A DNA stretch of 64,000 nt from Schistocerca nitens (Eukaryota; Arthropoda; Insecta; Orthoptera; Acrididae). A program made the position numbers and the translations under genes. The stretch is from contig NC_064622.1 of the NCBI RefSeq assembly GCF_023898315.1, positions 359,085,234 through 359,149,233 of the forward strand, written 5' to 3'. A model generated the notes under the pieces. It was not told the origin of the DNA, did not search any database, and saw only the letters and a program-made list of their open reading frames with translations. This document shows, piece by piece, positions 1 to 11,044 of the stretch (position 1 is the first letter of the stretch; the number at the start of each line of letters is the position of its first letter).

Positions 1-1039
1 TGTTCAAACAAATTTCGGGCTTGCAGCCGCTTGTCGTTCAATACTTTGCACGATATTTCAACTGGGCACCTGCCAGTCATTTTCAGGTGAGACGTCGCAG
101 ACTGGCGAAAACGTCCTCCGTTCCACAATATATAGCGTACTGTAACTACTCTGCGCATGCGTCGAAAACTTGATAGTTGAACTACACTGCCCGCCGGCAG
201 CGCCCTCGCTGGTGGAATAGCGAAACTCGGTCACCCTCTGCGTTGCTGTTTGCCACGGCCGTCGACGCACTCTGTCATCTTCGATTTGAGCAAATTGTGG
301 AGATGATGGGATTCCATGCACTGTCCAGCTGGTAGCCGCTGTCACGGTTTAACAGATTTTCCGCCAGTCGTATTTCTACGGATTCTTTAATAATGGAGTC
401 CCAGAAAGATGTTGCTGTGGACAAAATCATTGTTTTCTCATACTCCATTGAATGTCCAGTAGAAATACAATGTTCAGCAATAGCAGACTTGTTTGGCTGC
501 AAAAGGCGGGTGTAACGTTGATGTTCAGTGCAGCGTTCTTTCACGGTGTGTGTGGTTTGACCTATATAAGCCATACCACATTGGCACGGTATCTTGTAAA
601 TTCCGGCCTTTCGTAGTAACAGATTGTCCTTAACTGATCCCACAAGGTCCGCAATCTTCGATGGTGGGCAGAAAACCACTTTTACCTGAAATTTTCGGAG
701 GATTCTTGCTATTTTAAACGAAGTGTTGCCAAGGAAAGGAAGAAAGGCTAAAGATTGTTCCGGCATGTTCTCCTCTTTATTCACTTCCTGCTTCTTAGTT
801 TTAACTGTTAGTGCCCTGTTAATCTGCCGGATGGAATACCCATTTTCGCTGAATACTGTCTTTAGATGGGCGAGCTCTTGAGGTAAGCTATCTAGATCTG
901 AGACAGTATGAGCTCTATGAACAAGTGTTTTAAGCAAACTCATGGTTTGCGATGGCTGCAAGCCCGAAATTTGTTTGAACAGTGAATTCGCCGGGAAAAT
1001 TTTAAAATTCATATAGTATTCCCGTTGGTCGTGGTCCAC
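1..1039 (-). mobile_element. Penelope-like element fragment with GIY-YIG endonuclease domain
   Basis: An open frame on the minus strand (1039 down to 275, 254 codons from a GTG; a stop lies four codons upstream) encodes the linker and GIY-YIG endonuclease module that follows the reverse transcriptase in Penelope-like retroelements. Seen: a GIYKIPCQCGMAYIGQT block for the GIY...YIG strands, then an R-x3-EHQR helix, an AIAEH-x5-H segment and a terminal NRDSGYQLDSAWNP block. The same order appears in the palindromic copies at 9869-11079 and 17321-18779. The reverse transcriptase is missing, so the copy is 5' truncated. The 58 nt from position 2 to a shared CGATATTTC are collinear and equal in length with the terminal 58 nt of the palindrome at 17352, so the 3' end of the element is essentially the first base of the window. 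Family assignment is firm; the subfamily is not determined. Confidence 0.85.
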
Positions 1040-1219
1040 TCCTTCTATTTAACAAGAATGAATATGCCAAAACTTTTGTGATTAGATTTAAAGCAACGTT
1101 CCTTCCTTAAAATACCTATTCATTTTCCCATCTACTCCTCTCTCTTGGAGAAACAGCGGCATATAAAGTTGAACAATGGAAATTCGCCTTCTTTAGAAAG
1201 GAACAAACAAACAAACAAA

Positions 1220-1245
1220 AACACACACACACACACACACACACA
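1220..1245. repeat. (CA)n microsatellite
   Basis: About thirteen CA units inside otherwise unremarkable intronic DNA (1040-1589), in which I see no other feature. Confidence 0.9.
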
Positions 1246-1589
1246 AAAAGCAAGTACACCTCGTGTGTTTTATTTTATTTTTTTTTTCTGGAAGAGGCTT
1301 TGGCCAAAAGCTCAATGTGTAATAGTCTCTTTGATGTATGTCTGTGCAACTCGACGTGTAATTTTTATGGTGAGTAGCATCTAAAGTTGAGAAAGATAAA
1401 TATTGACATCTGACTCTTTGTTTCTAGTAGTCTTTCTCTAACTCCAGTTTAATCTGTTTGCATATTTGTACATCTAACTTTAGTTTGAATAATATTAAGA
1501 CACACTGAAAATGAAAAAAGTTATTTGTGTAGGTAAGTCATCATTTTTTGATATGCATTCTCCATACATGATCATGTAAGACATAACAA

Positions 1590-2783
1590 ATAAAAATGTT
1601 CTACATCTACATCCATACTCCGCAAGCCACCTGACTGTGTGTGGCGGAGGGTACCCTGAGTACCTCTATCGGTTCTCCCTTCTATTCCAGTCTCGTATTG
1701 TTCGTGGAAAGAAGGATTGTCGGTATGCTTCTGGGTGGGCTCTAATCTCTCTGATTTTATCCTCATGGTCTCTTTGTGAGATATACGTAGGAGGGAGCAA
1801 TATACTGCTTGACTCTTCGGTGAAGGTATGTTCTCGAAACTTTAACAAAAGCCCGTACCGAGCTACTGAGCGTCTCTCCTGCAGAGTCTTCCACTGGAGT
1901 TTACCTATCACCTCCGTAACGCTTTCGCGATTACTAAATGCTCCTGTAACGAAGCGCGTTGCTCGCCATTGGATCTTCTCTATCTCTTCTATCAACCCTA
2001 TCAGGTGCGGATCCCACACTGCTGAGCAGTATTCAAGCAGTGGGCGAACAAGCGTACTGTAACCTGTTTCCTTTGTTTTCAGATTGCATTTCCTTAGGAT
2101 TCTTCCAGTGAAACTCAGTCTGGCATCTGCTTTATCGACGATCAACTTTATATGATCATTCCATTTTAAATCACTCCTAATGTGTACTCTCAGATAATTT
2201 ATGGAATTAACTGCTTCCAGTTGCTGTCCTGCTATTTTGTAGCTAAATGATAAGGGATCTATCTTTCTATGTATTCGCAGCACATTACACTTGTCTACAT
2301 TGAGATTCAATTGCCATTCCCTGCACCATTCGTCAATTCGCTGCAGATCCTCCTGCATTTCAGTACAATTTTCCATTGTTACAACCTCTCGATACACCAC
2401 AGCATCATCTGCAAAAAGCCTCAGTGAACTTCCGATGTCATCCACAAGGTCATTTATGTATATTGTGAGTAGCAACGGTCCTATGACACTCCCCTGCGGC
2501 ACACCTGAAATCACTCTTACTTCGGAAGACTTCTCTCCATTGAGAATGACATGCTGCGTTCTGTTATCTAGGGACTCTTCAATCCAATCACACAATTGGT
2601 CTGATAGTCCATATGCTCTTACTTTGTTCATTAAACGACTGTGGGGAACTGTATTGAACGCCTAACGGAAGTCAAGAAACACGGCATCTACCTGTGAACC
2701 CGTGTCTATGGCCCTCTGAGTCTCGTGGACGAATAGCGCAAGCTGGGTTTCACACGACCGTTTTTTTCGAAATCCATGTTTTT
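1590..2783 (-). mobile_element. CR1-like LINE, 5'-truncated reverse transcriptase fragment
   Basis: The minus strand carries the C-terminal half of a non-LTR reverse transcriptase. It begins at about 2783 in the fingers region (HGFRKK then ETQLALF), then VFLDFR-stop-AFNTVPH, ISGVPQGSVIGPLL, the palm motif FADDAVVY near 2400-2420, and the thumb and C-terminal region down to 1666. One in-frame TAG near 2663 replaces the residue before AFNT, so the copy is dead. The 3' UTR holds a CGGAGTATGG stretch and ends in GATGTA repeats near 1590, the short terminal microsatellite typical of CR1-type LINEs. The interrupted element at 36511-39550 has the same 3' sequence. The exact clade (CR1, Daphne or a relative in the jockey superfamily) is uncertain. 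Confidence 0.85.
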
Positions 2784-2934
2784 AAGTTGTACAATGTACA
2801 AAGATTTATGAGTGTTTAAATGCAGACTAGTAAGTGTTAAACTAGGAAAATTATTTAATGGAATAAAAATGTTACATATTTTATATGGAATTTTAGTTTA
2901 TCTTTATTGCATTAATGTCAACAAACATTTAAAA

Positions 2935-3655
2935 CTAATGGAATATTTCTGTAATCACATCAAAGCAATACTCACCCTACGACTTATCTTAGAAGACAGA
3001 TTTATCAAAGGCAAACTTATATTTACAACATTTGTGTATGTAGAGGAAGCTCTTGACTTATTGACTGGACTACAATGTTTGAAATTCTGATGGTAGCACG
3101 GGTCAAATTCAGGGAGCGAGGGGTCGTCTACAGGTTGTACAGAAACCAGACTGTAGTTGTAACAGTTGAAGTATATAAAAGGAAAGCAGCTACTGAGAAG
3201 GAAGTGATGTGGTTATTCAATTTGTTCATTGAGGGATCTGTGAAGAAAGCTAAGGAGAAATTTGTAAAGGGAATTAAAGTTCAGGATAAAGAAACTGAAA
3301 GTTTCAGGTTTACCAATGACCTTGTAATACTATTAGGGAATGCGAAGGACTTGGAAGAGTAGTTAAAATGCAGAGGTATTGTATTGGAAAGAGGTTAGAG
3401 AAGTTGAATGTAAAAAATAGAAATGTTGTTGTTATTATATGTTGTTGTTATATGGGCACCAAAATAACAGATAGTGACCAGGAAATTAGGTTAGGAAATG
3501 AAACACTAAATTTAGTAGTTGATCTTTATTATATGGGCACCAAAATAACTGATAGTGACCAGAGCAGGGAGGACATTAAATGTAGGCTGTCAATAGCAAG
3601 GAATGTGTTTTTGAAATTGAAGCATTTGTTAATTTTGCTTTTCAAAAGCCACTTC
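2935..3655 (+). mobile_element. Ancient RTE-clade LINE remnant
   Basis: Broken plus-strand frames match the RTE reverse transcriptase preserved at 26604-30147 and 41973-42850. They contain a TLRLILEDR block, the palm-A region decayed to TFVYVEEALD, a FRFTNDLVIL remnant of the F-ADD motif and a YMGTKITDSD-x4-REDIKCRL block. Many stops and deletions, including a locally duplicated YMGTKITDSD segment (about 3450-3560), mark it as one of the oldest elements in the window. Confidence 0.7.
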
Positions 3656-3789
3656 AGACATTGTATGATGACCTAAATAAGGTTTTGCTACATTGAAAAA
3701 TCTTTTGATTTTGAGATATGTGGGAGTCTCACTATTATCTCCACCAACAGACCAAAGCCAGTTTTCACAGCAGCAGAACTTATCACACA

Positions 3790-5233
3790 CACATCAAAAA
3801 AAGTTTTGCATCACCCTGGTTCCCAGAACTCCTGAATATAGACGTGGATATTGTATCGCAAACATAGTCCTTTTGATTGTTCAGAGATATCACTAAACCT
3901 GCCCAAAGATGTAAACAAGCATGCATGAGCATTGCCTATTAGATGGATGGGGTCTGAGAGCCGATCAGTTCCAGTCATTCCACCAGGAAGGAGGTACACA
4001 GCTCGTGTTGTCTGTAGTTCAACCATGCCTAGACGGTCAATACCCCGGTTCGATCACGTCTGTATTGTTACTTTGTGCCAGGAAGGGCTCTCAACAAGGG
4101 AAGTGTCCAAGTGTCTCGGAGTGAACCAAAGTGATGTTGTTCGGACATGGAGGAGACACAGAGAGACAGGAACTGTCAATTACATGCCTCACTCAGGCCG
4201 CCCAAGGGCTACGAGTGGAGGTGACGACTGCTATTTATGGATTACTGCTCGGAGGAACCCTGACAGCAATGCCACCATGTTGAATTATGCTTTTTGTGCA
4301 GCCACAGGACGTTGTGTTACAACTCAAACTGTGGGCAATGGGCTGCATGATGCGCAACTCCACTCCTGACGTCCATGGCAAGATCCATCTTTGCAAACAT
4401 GGCACTATGCAGTGCGGTACAGATGGGCCCAGAAACATGCCGAATGGACTGCTCAGGATTGGCATCACATTCTCTTCACCAGTGAGTGTCGCATATGCCT
4501 TCAACCAGACAATCATCGGAGATGTGTTTGGAGGCAACCCGGTTAGGCTGAACGCCTTGGACACACTGTCCAGCGAGTACAGCAAGGTGGAGGTTCCATG
4601 CTGTTTTGGGGTGGCATTAAGTGATGCCAGTGTACGCTGCTGGTGACCACGGAAGGTGCCATAATGGCTGTACGATATGTGAATGCCATCCTCTGACCGA
4701 TAGTGCAACTATATCAGCAGCATATTGGCGAGGCATTTGTCTTCATGGACGACAATTCGTGCCCCCATCGTGCATGCCTTGTGAATGACTTCCTTCAGGA
4801 TAATGACATTGCTCGACTAGAGTGGCCAGCATGTTCTCCAGACATGAACATGCCTGGAACAGATTGGAAAGGGCTGTTTATGGACGATGTGACCCACCAA
4901 CCACTCTGAGGGATGTATCCCGAATTGCCATTGAGGAGTGGGACAATCTGGACCTACAGTGCCTTGATGGACTCGTGGGTAGTATGCCACAACGAATACA
5001 GGCATGCTTCAGTGGAAGAGGATGTGCTACTGGGTATTAGAGGTAGTGGTGTGTACAGCAATCTGGACCACCACCTCTGAAGGTCTCACTGTATGGTGGT
5101 ACAACATGCAATGTGTGGTTGTTGTGAGCAATAAAAAGGGCGGAAATGATGTTTATGTTGATCTCTATTCAAATTTTCTGTACAGGTTCCGGAACTTTCA
5201 GAACTGAGGCAATGCAAAACTTTTTTTGATGTG
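3790..5233 (+). mobile_element. Tc1-family DNA transposon, full length but decayed
   Basis: The ends are inverted repeats of which the outer 22 bp are identical (CACATCAAAAAAAGTTTTGC...), followed by weaker similarity. The right end is followed by TA, the Tc1/mariner target. The left TA has become CA inside a short CA run. The 1,444-bp length fits the family. The transposase is annotated separately. Confidence 0.9.
4025..5040 (+). pseudogene. Tc1-type transposase pseudogene
   Basis: The frame starts at ATG 4025 (MPRRSIPRFDH) with the paired helix-turn-helix DNA-binding region, including GLSTREVSKCLGV and a SGRPRAT GRPR-type hook, then a DD34E catalytic domain. The second catalytic aspartate is present in FMDDNSCPH. 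The ACSPDMN and EHAWNRL segments around the third acidic residue survive but lie in different frames. The first catalytic aspartate is lost: the usual FTDES motif reads FTSEC. In-frame stops include the TGA at 4367, a TAG near 4541 and further TGAs near 4620 and 4695. Several fall where CGA would be expected, consistent with CpG decay. The protein cannot be functional. Confidence 0.9.
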
Positions 5234-7133
5234 TATAAAATGAGTTGATGAGGGCACTAAGGATGTTACATGTACTTAGTTCTACACCAGCATCTTCCAA
5301 CCTGCCACTGAGAATGCCGATGCCACCAAACCATGTTGCTATAGTTCCACATTTTGGATGTTATAAACTCTTCAAAATACAATTGGATCTTGGGAAGCAT
5401 TGGTGAACTTATTTCTCTTTGAGCTGTACAGAGTCTATGCTAAAGAAGAAACATCACAATAATGAACTGTGTATCTTTTTAGAGAGTAATTATCAGTAAT
5501 GGTTATTTGCTTTTGATGTCGGTATGTTTGTTTTATTGTAATTAAATAAAAATTAATTTACAACTAAATTATCCATGCAAAGCTAATATCGGATAAGTCT
5601 CAGTGTCAGTAAGAGGTAAAAATAAACAATTTATCCAGAGCCTGATTTGCGATGGGTACATTTTTATAGCTTGTTTTGCAAGTAAGTCCAGTTCCAGGAA
5701 AATTTAAGATTTAAATTCAGCATTACATTGGGTAAAGAAATAGGTAAACAGCAATAATGATATGTGGGGCATTGAGTTAGATAGCGCAGTGTGATAGTAG
5801 TGAGACGTGTTCATCCTAAAAGTACTAAAAGCGTACTGCAACTGAGCTTAGTTTGTGTTTTTTTCAGCTGTATAAGTATATTAAACTGCAGTTATGTTAT
5901 GGGGGGGGGGGGGGGGGAAACAAAAAAAAAAAAAACCCACCAACTTGGGTTGTAAAGAAATGCCAGGAATATGTATTTATATTTGGATAATTAATAACTG
6001 TTTACCCATTAAATAGATAAAGGCAATAATTTGAGAAATATTACGGTATGTTAGAAAAATTCCATAGTTTTTCTTGCAATACTTGCTGTTATAATCATTG
6101 CTTTTGGTTTACAACTTAGTAATTAAAACCATGGATTACGAAAATTAAATATTTATGTTTACTTAGAGTGATGTATATCTTGGATTTAACAACCAAGGTT
6201 ATGTGGAAATGTTAAAGAACTTCATGTGATGCAAGGTTGCATTAAACAATACATAAAATGGGACAATATTTTGTAATGATAAAGATGTGTCACGAATTTT
6301 ACTTCTTGTGGCGCCTGCCATACTTTTGTATTTCTAGGAAAAGATTTAAGCATGTGTGGACAAAAAAATTTATTTGTAAAATTAAATTGTGCCATATTGC
6401 ACTATTTGACTAATAAATCAGACTATTTTGTTTATCACACAATTCTTTTTAGAGCCTGTATGTACATGAATATGTAAGCAGTTGTAATTAAATATTGCAA
6501 CATTGCAGTTTTGTTCAGCAATTGCTTGTTATAAGTGAAGTAATTCTCTTGGATGGCACCTTTATTCAGTACTAACTTTAATTGTTGACCACAATTTTGT
6601 GTACTACTTAGCAGAAAATTTGAAATTTAAAACTGTCATTTATGGAGAATATGCTGAAATGTATGAGTTCATAATCAGATTTTGAATGAGGGATGAGGGA
6701 GTACATTTTTTGTATTAATTTCCAGGTAATTCATGTTATACTTTAGTTGTAAAAAATTGTGTGCTTTGTGTTCCTCTATAGCCACGAGTTTCTGACTAAT
6801 TGCTTCCTATAAAGCTTAAAATTTCCACAGTCCCCTTCGACCACCATTTTGTTTATTAAGGGGAAACTTCTGTGAATTGTATTGAGATATATTGTTTTTA
6901 ATTATTACATGTTTTCTGTGTTCATATTCCAGTTTTTATGCTTGATGGTTAGGTAGCTTTCACCATTTCCATATGGTTTAACATATTGAGATTTTTAATA
7001 TCATCTCTGTGTGAACTCAACACTGAATAAATGTGTTTATATATTTTCCTTTCATTGCATTTGTAATGTGAACAATGGCATAATACCTTTGTAGCTTACA
7101 ATGAGCTTTCTTTTTCTTTCTGTAATGATGCAG
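5234..7133. other. Intronic AT-rich DNA, no recognised feature
   Basis: This is the 3' part of the intron upstream of the first visible POLR3B exon. It is AT-rich, has no open frame of note and no transposon hallmark that I recognise. It contains a G17 run at 5901-5917 followed closely by A-rich sequence. A pyrimidine-rich tract and CAG immediately precede the exon at 7134. Confidence 0.6.
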
Positions 7134-7310
7134 GTACCTGAATGTAACAGTTGGTACACCTGATGTTGAAGAAGGTTTCAATATTTCCAAGGGTACAACA
7201 CCTCATGAGTGCAGGCTACGTGACATGACATATTCAGCTCCAATAACTGTAGATATTGAATATACAAGAGGCAATCAAAGAGTTGTTCGAAATGGGCTCC
7301 TCATAGGCAG
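7134..7310 (+). CDS. POLR3B: POLR3B internal exon (RNA polymerase III second-largest subunit), first of four in window
   Basis: The exon encodes 58 whole residues beginning [13 protein letters not shown] and containing the block [19 protein letters not shown], which is almost invariant in the RPC2 subunit of RNA polymerase III. RPC2 pairs with RPC1 to form the active centre that makes tRNA, 5S and U6 RNA in the nucleus. This part belongs to the N-terminal protrusion domain, about residues 77-134 in the human numbering I recall. The exon is bounded by ATGCAG/G and AG/GTATGG. It enters with the last base of a codon (probably Lys) and leaves with two bases (AG) of an Arg codon completed by the next exon. 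Upstream exons for the first 75 or so residues were not found and probably lie left of the window. Confidence 0.96.
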
Positions 7311-7520
7311 GTATGGAAATTTTGTGATGTTAAAAAGTTAAGACCAGTGTTAAATGATTTAATTATAGTTGATATAACACTTGAAAGTTCTAGAATGGAA
7401 ATAATGGAAAGAATAAAGTTAATTACTCATTGTATGTTTGAGCTTGTTGGATGGTAAACAAGACAGAAAATGTTACATACTTTTTGGATGACGTCCATCT
7501 TTAGAGATGTTGAACACAGC

Positions 7521-7581
7521 ACTCTCTCTCTCTCTCTCTTTCTCTCTTTCTCTCTTTCTCTCTCTCTCTCTCTCTGTCTGT
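7521..7581. repeat. (CT)n microsatellite
   Basis: Nearly pure CT repeat with a few TTT interruptions. The open frames it produces on both strands are artefacts. Confidence 0.9.
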
Positions 7582-7629
7582 CAGATATGTACAGACACAT
7601 TATTCCAACCAATTACATTGTCTCCCCAG

Positions 7630-8990
7630 GGACCTCACGGTTCAGTTTGTATGTGGCACACACAAGGTCCCAAGCTAATGCTTGCTTCCCAGGCTCCATT
7701 TCTTCCTCACTCCTTCCCCGTTGCCCCCTTCTCCTCTATTAGTGTTCTTATTTCTGTTGATCTGGCTGTCCACCTGGTTTCCTGTATTCCTTGCAGTTTT
7801 GTTCCTTTTGTCTGTTTTCTTTCATCGTATTTGGTGTTTTTAACCCCTCTTTTGGATTGACCTCCACTACTAAATTTTCTGTCTTTAGTGTGAGCCATTT
7901 GGAGCTCCTGGCAATGGCTTCTGTACCAGACAGCTCTTTCTGTGGCTGGATGGCACCCACGGGGAGACCCCCTGATTGTAGAGGGTGGTATTGAGGTGGA
8001 TGCCTGGTGCATGAAGTGTATCAAGCTGCAAAAATCTGTCCATTTTCAAATGGCCATCTGTTTGAGTGGTAATAGAGCATTGAATGCTTCTTCGTATGAA
8101 TCTGCAGGCTTCCCTTCCCTGGCTACACACTGGGAGGAGGTCCAGGCTTGCCGTCTTGTCTGTACTAGAACGGACAGACACACATCTACCATCAGAAAGC
8201 TGTCATTTTTTGTGGTGAATATCGAGGACAAGTTGGCAAAGTGGAGTCTCACAGTGAAATATGGTGATCAAAGCTTCTTCTGCAGCCCAGTCTGCAGTTC
8301 TTTGTGCTTGTGATCATTTTGATGATGTACCAGTATCTATTACCCTTCACTAGTCTCTGGATGTGGCTCAGGGAGTGATGTTTCATGGGGATCTCATCAT
8401 ACAAACTGATGAGGAACTCCAGTCTAAACTGGAGTGATGCGACTTTCATTTTGTTTGACATGTGTAGATGGGTCGTAAAGACAACCACATAGATACTGGT
8501 TCCTTTATTCGTCCCCCAGAGGAGGTCAAGGTTGTCTGTTAACAATGTGATGTGAAGCCGTACCCATGAGATGATTACGGTGCTTGCATTTTGGACATAC
8601 GTCTTCCCACCATATGACAGACCATCTGTGTGTGGTTGTGTTCTGCCATCTGTGTGTGTAAATTGTCATGACTGCCACTCTCCACACTCGCCAGATTTCC
8701 CAGCTTACAACAAAGAAAAGAAGGCCCAAGAGTATCAGTCCCTGGATAGTCTTTATCATATGCTGAGGCTCACCAGAAATATGACCAACTCCACCCAGTG
8801 TCGATGTCTTCTACTGTTGCTTGTTACATCCTTTCCCCATTCTACCTCTTCCTTCCACCAGTCCTGGCCCCCTCTCTGTCCCCGCGGATCCCACGCTCTC
8901 ACCTCCAGGCGCCGCTCCCTTCACCAGCCAAAGAAGTGTTCTCCTCCTTCGGCATTTGCTAGTGATGGGTCTTCTTTTCTGGGACAGAGT
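7630..8990 (+). mobile_element. I/jockey-superfamily LINE, 5' segment (UTR and gag-like ORF1)
   Basis: This is the first of three segments of one plus-strand LINE (continued at 12444-14885 and 15673-16260). The left part looks like 5' UTR. From about 8370 decayed frames read GSFIRPPEEV-type text, then a cysteine/histidine cluster CVNCHDCHSPH followed by FPAYNKEKKAQE near 8650-8730. This is the zinc-knuckle tail of a LINE ORF1. Several frameshifts and stops are present. At 8991 the sequence switches to a different, inverted-terminal element. The clade is inferred from the ORF1 knuckle and the downstream RT style; I cannot separate I, jockey and related clades. Confidence 0.7.
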
Positions 8991-9868
8991 GTATATGACC
9001 TGGGCCAACTGGGTAAAACCCGGGAATTTTTTCATCCGGGAGAAAACTGGGAAAAACCCGGGAATTTTTTGGAATTCAGGGAATTTTTCATTGTTTTTGC
9101 TTTCAGTGAAATTTTTGTAATTTTGACTGTTAAGAATTGATTGTCTAACAAAGAATGTTACTGTATCCTGCTACTGGAGAATGATACTGACGCAATAAAA
9201 AATAAATGAGAGGAAAAAAAAATAAATAAAACTTTAGTGACAAAGGAAATGCGCCATTTACAACAAAACACCTTGCACGCATAAATGTCTACAAACAGCA
9301 AAAATATGTCAAAGGCCTTTGGGCGAAGACTATGTAATACTTCGTAACAATAAACTGCTTTCTATGAGTGTGACGTCACAACCGTTTACATTAGGTTCAT
9401 TTGACCAGTTGCCAGCGGGCTGATGTGCATGCACAGTTGACTCGCGTGTGAGCAGTACCTTCTCCCGCTGCTTAAAGTATGGCTGTTAGCTGTATCGGCA
9501 GTAGTAGCAAGCACCCAGATGCTAATAAGAAAAAATTTTCTCATGGGCCCTAGCTGCCAGATTCGCGCATGCGCAGAGTTGTGTTGGGCAGGATGTTGGT
9601 CTCCAACTGTCCCCTGTTTACATTAACTGATTTTGCTGTTTCCTCTTCGTTTACAGCTCCCGCGTCAAATGAAAACAAAATGGATTTTTGTGGCTGGGAA
9701 TGGAATCCTGTAGCCAGGAGCTAGCAAGTGAATTATAATAAATTTGCATTATTATGGAGGTCAAAAATAAATTATTAGTTTCAGTTTTCTGATTTTATTT
9801 TATTTCCAGGTTATTAGCTGTCAAGCATTAATTGTCTTGCAGAACAATGAGGTTATTTTTGTCAGTTT

Positions 9869-10429
9869 AAACTGCCTATTGGCTTCTGTCTCGGGTTCTT
9901 CGGCCGACGTTCATCTAATGATTTTTCTGACGTTTCGCCAGCACGAGTGGCTGGCATTGTCAAAGCTTCACCCTCCATTGCCGGTGGTGAACTGGAGGCG
10001 ACCTCGCGGCCGCAGACTATATGTACCTGGCGCGCCAACGTCCGAGGGCTTCTCCGCGGTCATTTCCGGTGCGGTTCTCCTCTTGCTACCTGCGACGGTC
10101 GTTCGCTGCAGTACGGGAAGCCAGGATCCGTTTACCTTAAGGCTTTCCTCTTTCTTGTTGAAACTGTTCGCGTGTTTTTGGATTTCTACAGCTTCTCTGA
10201 ACAAGTGCATGTGATAGTGCTTCTCTACAGCCAGAACTTCCGTGTTGGCGAATTTTATTACGTGGTCGGTCTCATTCAGTGCGTGCTCTGCCATGGCCGA
10301 TTTCTCCACCTGCCCCAACCTGCAATGTCGCTTATGCTCTTTGATCCTGGTGTTAATGGATCGTCCAGTCATTCCGACATAAACTTTTCCGCATGTGCAA
10401 GGTATACGGTATATTCCCGACATTGCAAG
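9869..10429 (-). repeat. Left arm of Penelope palindrome (GIY-YIG, minus strand)
   Basis: A 561-nt arm. Its minus-strand frame keeps an uninterrupted GIY-YIG region, with YRIPCTCGKVYVGMT as the two conserved strands and AEHALNE following. It is the intact half of the palindrome. Confidence 0.85.
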
Positions 10430-10482
10430 TGGGTCTCTTTTCTCCTTGCAATGTCGGGAATTGCAAGTGGGTCTCTTTTCTC

Positions 10483-11044
10483 CTTGCAATGTCGGGAATA
10501 TACCGTATACCTTGCACATGCGGAAAAGATTTATGTCGGAATGACTGGACGATCCATTAACACCAGGATCAAAGAGCATAAGCGACATTGCAGGTTGGGG
10601 CAGGTGGAGAAATCGGCCGTGGCAGAGCACGCACTGAATGAGACCGACCACGTAATAAAATTCGCCGACACGGAAGTTCTGGCTGTAGAGAAGCACTATC
10701 ACACGCGCTTGTTCAGAGAAGCTGTAGAAATCCAAAAACACGCGAACAGTTTCAACAAGAAAGAGGAAAGCCTTAAGGTAAACGGATCCTGGCTTCCCGT
10801 ACTGCAGCGAACGACCGTCGCAGGTAGCAAGAGGAGAACCGCACCGGAAATGACCGCGGAGAAGCCCTCGGACGTTGGCGTGCCAGGTACATATAGTCTG
10901 CGGCCGCGAGGTCGCCTCCAGTTCACCACCGGCAATGGAGGGTGAAGCTTTGACAATGCCAGCCACTTGTGCTGGCGAAACGTCAGAAAAATCATTAGAT
11001 GAACGTCGGCCGAAGAACCCGAGACAGAAGCCAATAGGCAGTTT
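10483..11044 (+). repeat. Right arm of Penelope palindrome (frameshifted GIY-YIG)
   Basis: A 562-nt inverted copy of the left arm. A single inserted base shifts the frame before YVGMTGRS, so the conserved PCTCGK strand is out of frame. Downstream residues are nearly identical to the other arm. Confidence 0.85.

Noticed and set aside
7470..7860. Open frames around the CT repeat next to the first POLR3B exon
   Set aside because: Low-complexity Ser/Leu or Arg/Glu text from (CT)n. Not continuous with the exon, whose GTATGG donor is clear.
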